Assembly (NCBI GenBank): GCA_937958315.1
Contig: CALFGH010000100.1
Span: forward strand, 1 to 12,686
Length of the DNA stretch: 12,686 nt
Direction of reading: 5' to 3'
Source of the DNA: an uncultured Collinsella sp.
GTDB lineage: Bacteria; Actinomycetota; Coriobacteriia; Coriobacteriales; Coriobacteriaceae
This document shows positions 12,352 to 12,686 of the stretch, piece by piece. How positions within the stretch are numbered: position 1 is the stretch's first letter; the number at the start of each line of letters is the position of its first letter. The position numbers and the translations under genes were made by a program. The notes below the pieces were generated by a model, which saw only the letters and a list, made by a program, of their open reading frames with translations, had not been told where the DNA came from and did not search any database.

Positions 12352-12686
12352 GTGTTTGGTATTGGAGAGGGTGAGCTGGCAATCATCGTGGTCTTCGGCT
12401 TTTTGCTGTTTGGCCCGGATAAGCTCCCGCAGATGGGCCGCACGATCGGCCGTGCCATCCGTCAGTTCCGCGAGACGCAGGAAAAGATGACGGCCGTTGT
12501 TCAGTCCGAGATCATCGATCCGGTAAGCGAAGCCGCGTCGGCCCCGGTCAAGCCCAAGAAGGCTGCCGTCGATGACGATTCCGATGCGGACGAGGATGCC
12601 GTCGAGACGGCCGCGCCCGCAAAGAAGGAGACCTTTGCCGAGCGCCGTGCCCGCCTTGCCGCCGAGAAGGCTGCGAGCGAGGGTGC
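12352..12686 (+). CDS. Twin-arginine translocase subunit TatA/TatB, 3' end outside the window
   Basis: The protein would form part of the Tat pore that exports folded proteins. It reads open from a GTG at 12352 to the window end (111 codons plus two bases). GGAGG lies 5 bases before the GTG. The nearby ATG at 12348 is in another frame, lies 1 base from GGAGG and stops after eight codons. The N-terminus is MFGIGEGELAIIVVFGFLLF, one membrane helix with a polar E8, then the hinge FGPDKLP and the amphipathic helix MGRTIGRAIRQFRETQEKM. The tail is long, charged and rich in Ala, Lys, Asp and Glu, with EERRARL-like repeats near the end. E8 and the FGPDKLP hinge favour a TatB-like or dual-function subunit over classic TatA. 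A tatC gene may follow outside the window, which would settle this. Confidence 0.88.
   Translation, partial: MFGIGEGELAIIVVFGFLLFGPDKLPQMGRTIGRAIRQFRETQEKMTAVVQSEIIDPVSEAASAPVKPKKAAVDDDSDADEDAVETAAPAKKETFAERRARLAAEKAASEG

Overview
The window looks like chromosomal DNA of a gut actinobacterium of the class Coriobacteriia, most like Collinsella. This is an inference from high GC, strong GC3 bias (which throws long antisense shadow ORFs), a PTS-based beta-glucoside operon, a DHH-family pyrophosphatase, an actinobacterial-type NhaA with an enlarged internal loop, a PF12897-type aminotransferase, and GGGGAC/GTCCCC-rich intergenic repeats. No species call can be made from the sequence alone.

Layout. 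Positions 1-273 hold no gene but three hairpins, one of which may be the 3' end of an unidentified RNA. On the minus strand, a GntR/UTRA regulator (1280-1999) is followed by manA (274-1206). Divergent from the regulator is a beta-glucoside locus: a GH1 (6-phospho-)beta-glucosidase (2303-3703), then Lac/Cel-family PTS EIIC (3824-5167), EIIB (5330-5632) and EIIA (5642-5974), closed by a strong terminator. A ROK glucokinase (6216-7169) follows under its own signals. Then come manganese-dependent inorganic pyrophosphatase ppaC (7336-8259), Na+/H+ antiporter nhaA (8527-9885) with a structured leader, a small minus-strand unknown gene (10123-10377), a subgroup-Ib aspartate aminotransferase (10528-11832), a STAS anti-sigma antagonist (11884-12198), and the 5' part of a tatA/tatB gene (12352 to the window end).

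How the first half works together (inference): EIIC/B/A import and phosphorylate a beta-linked disaccharide, the GH1 enzyme splits it into hexose-6-phosphate plus free hexose, the ROK kinase phosphorylates the free hexose, and ManA could feed mannose-6-phosphate into glycolysis if the disaccharide contains mannose. The divergent GntR regulator probably controls the system. Three copies of TTACTTTT in the divergent promoter region, two of them placed on the predicted promoters, are candidate operators.

The most unusual content is non-coding. Four intergenic inverted-repeat elements occur, one bounded by 30-bp near-perfect terminal arms (9941-10107). A 25-base motif is shared by the elements upstream of the glucosidase and of the glucokinase. 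The nhaA leader can form an intrinsic terminator whose 3' arm could instead pair across the bases just before and at the nhaA start codon, as in a cation-responsive riboswitch. I found no CRISPR array, tRNA, rRNA, intact transposase or defence system. I cannot claim a wholly new system.
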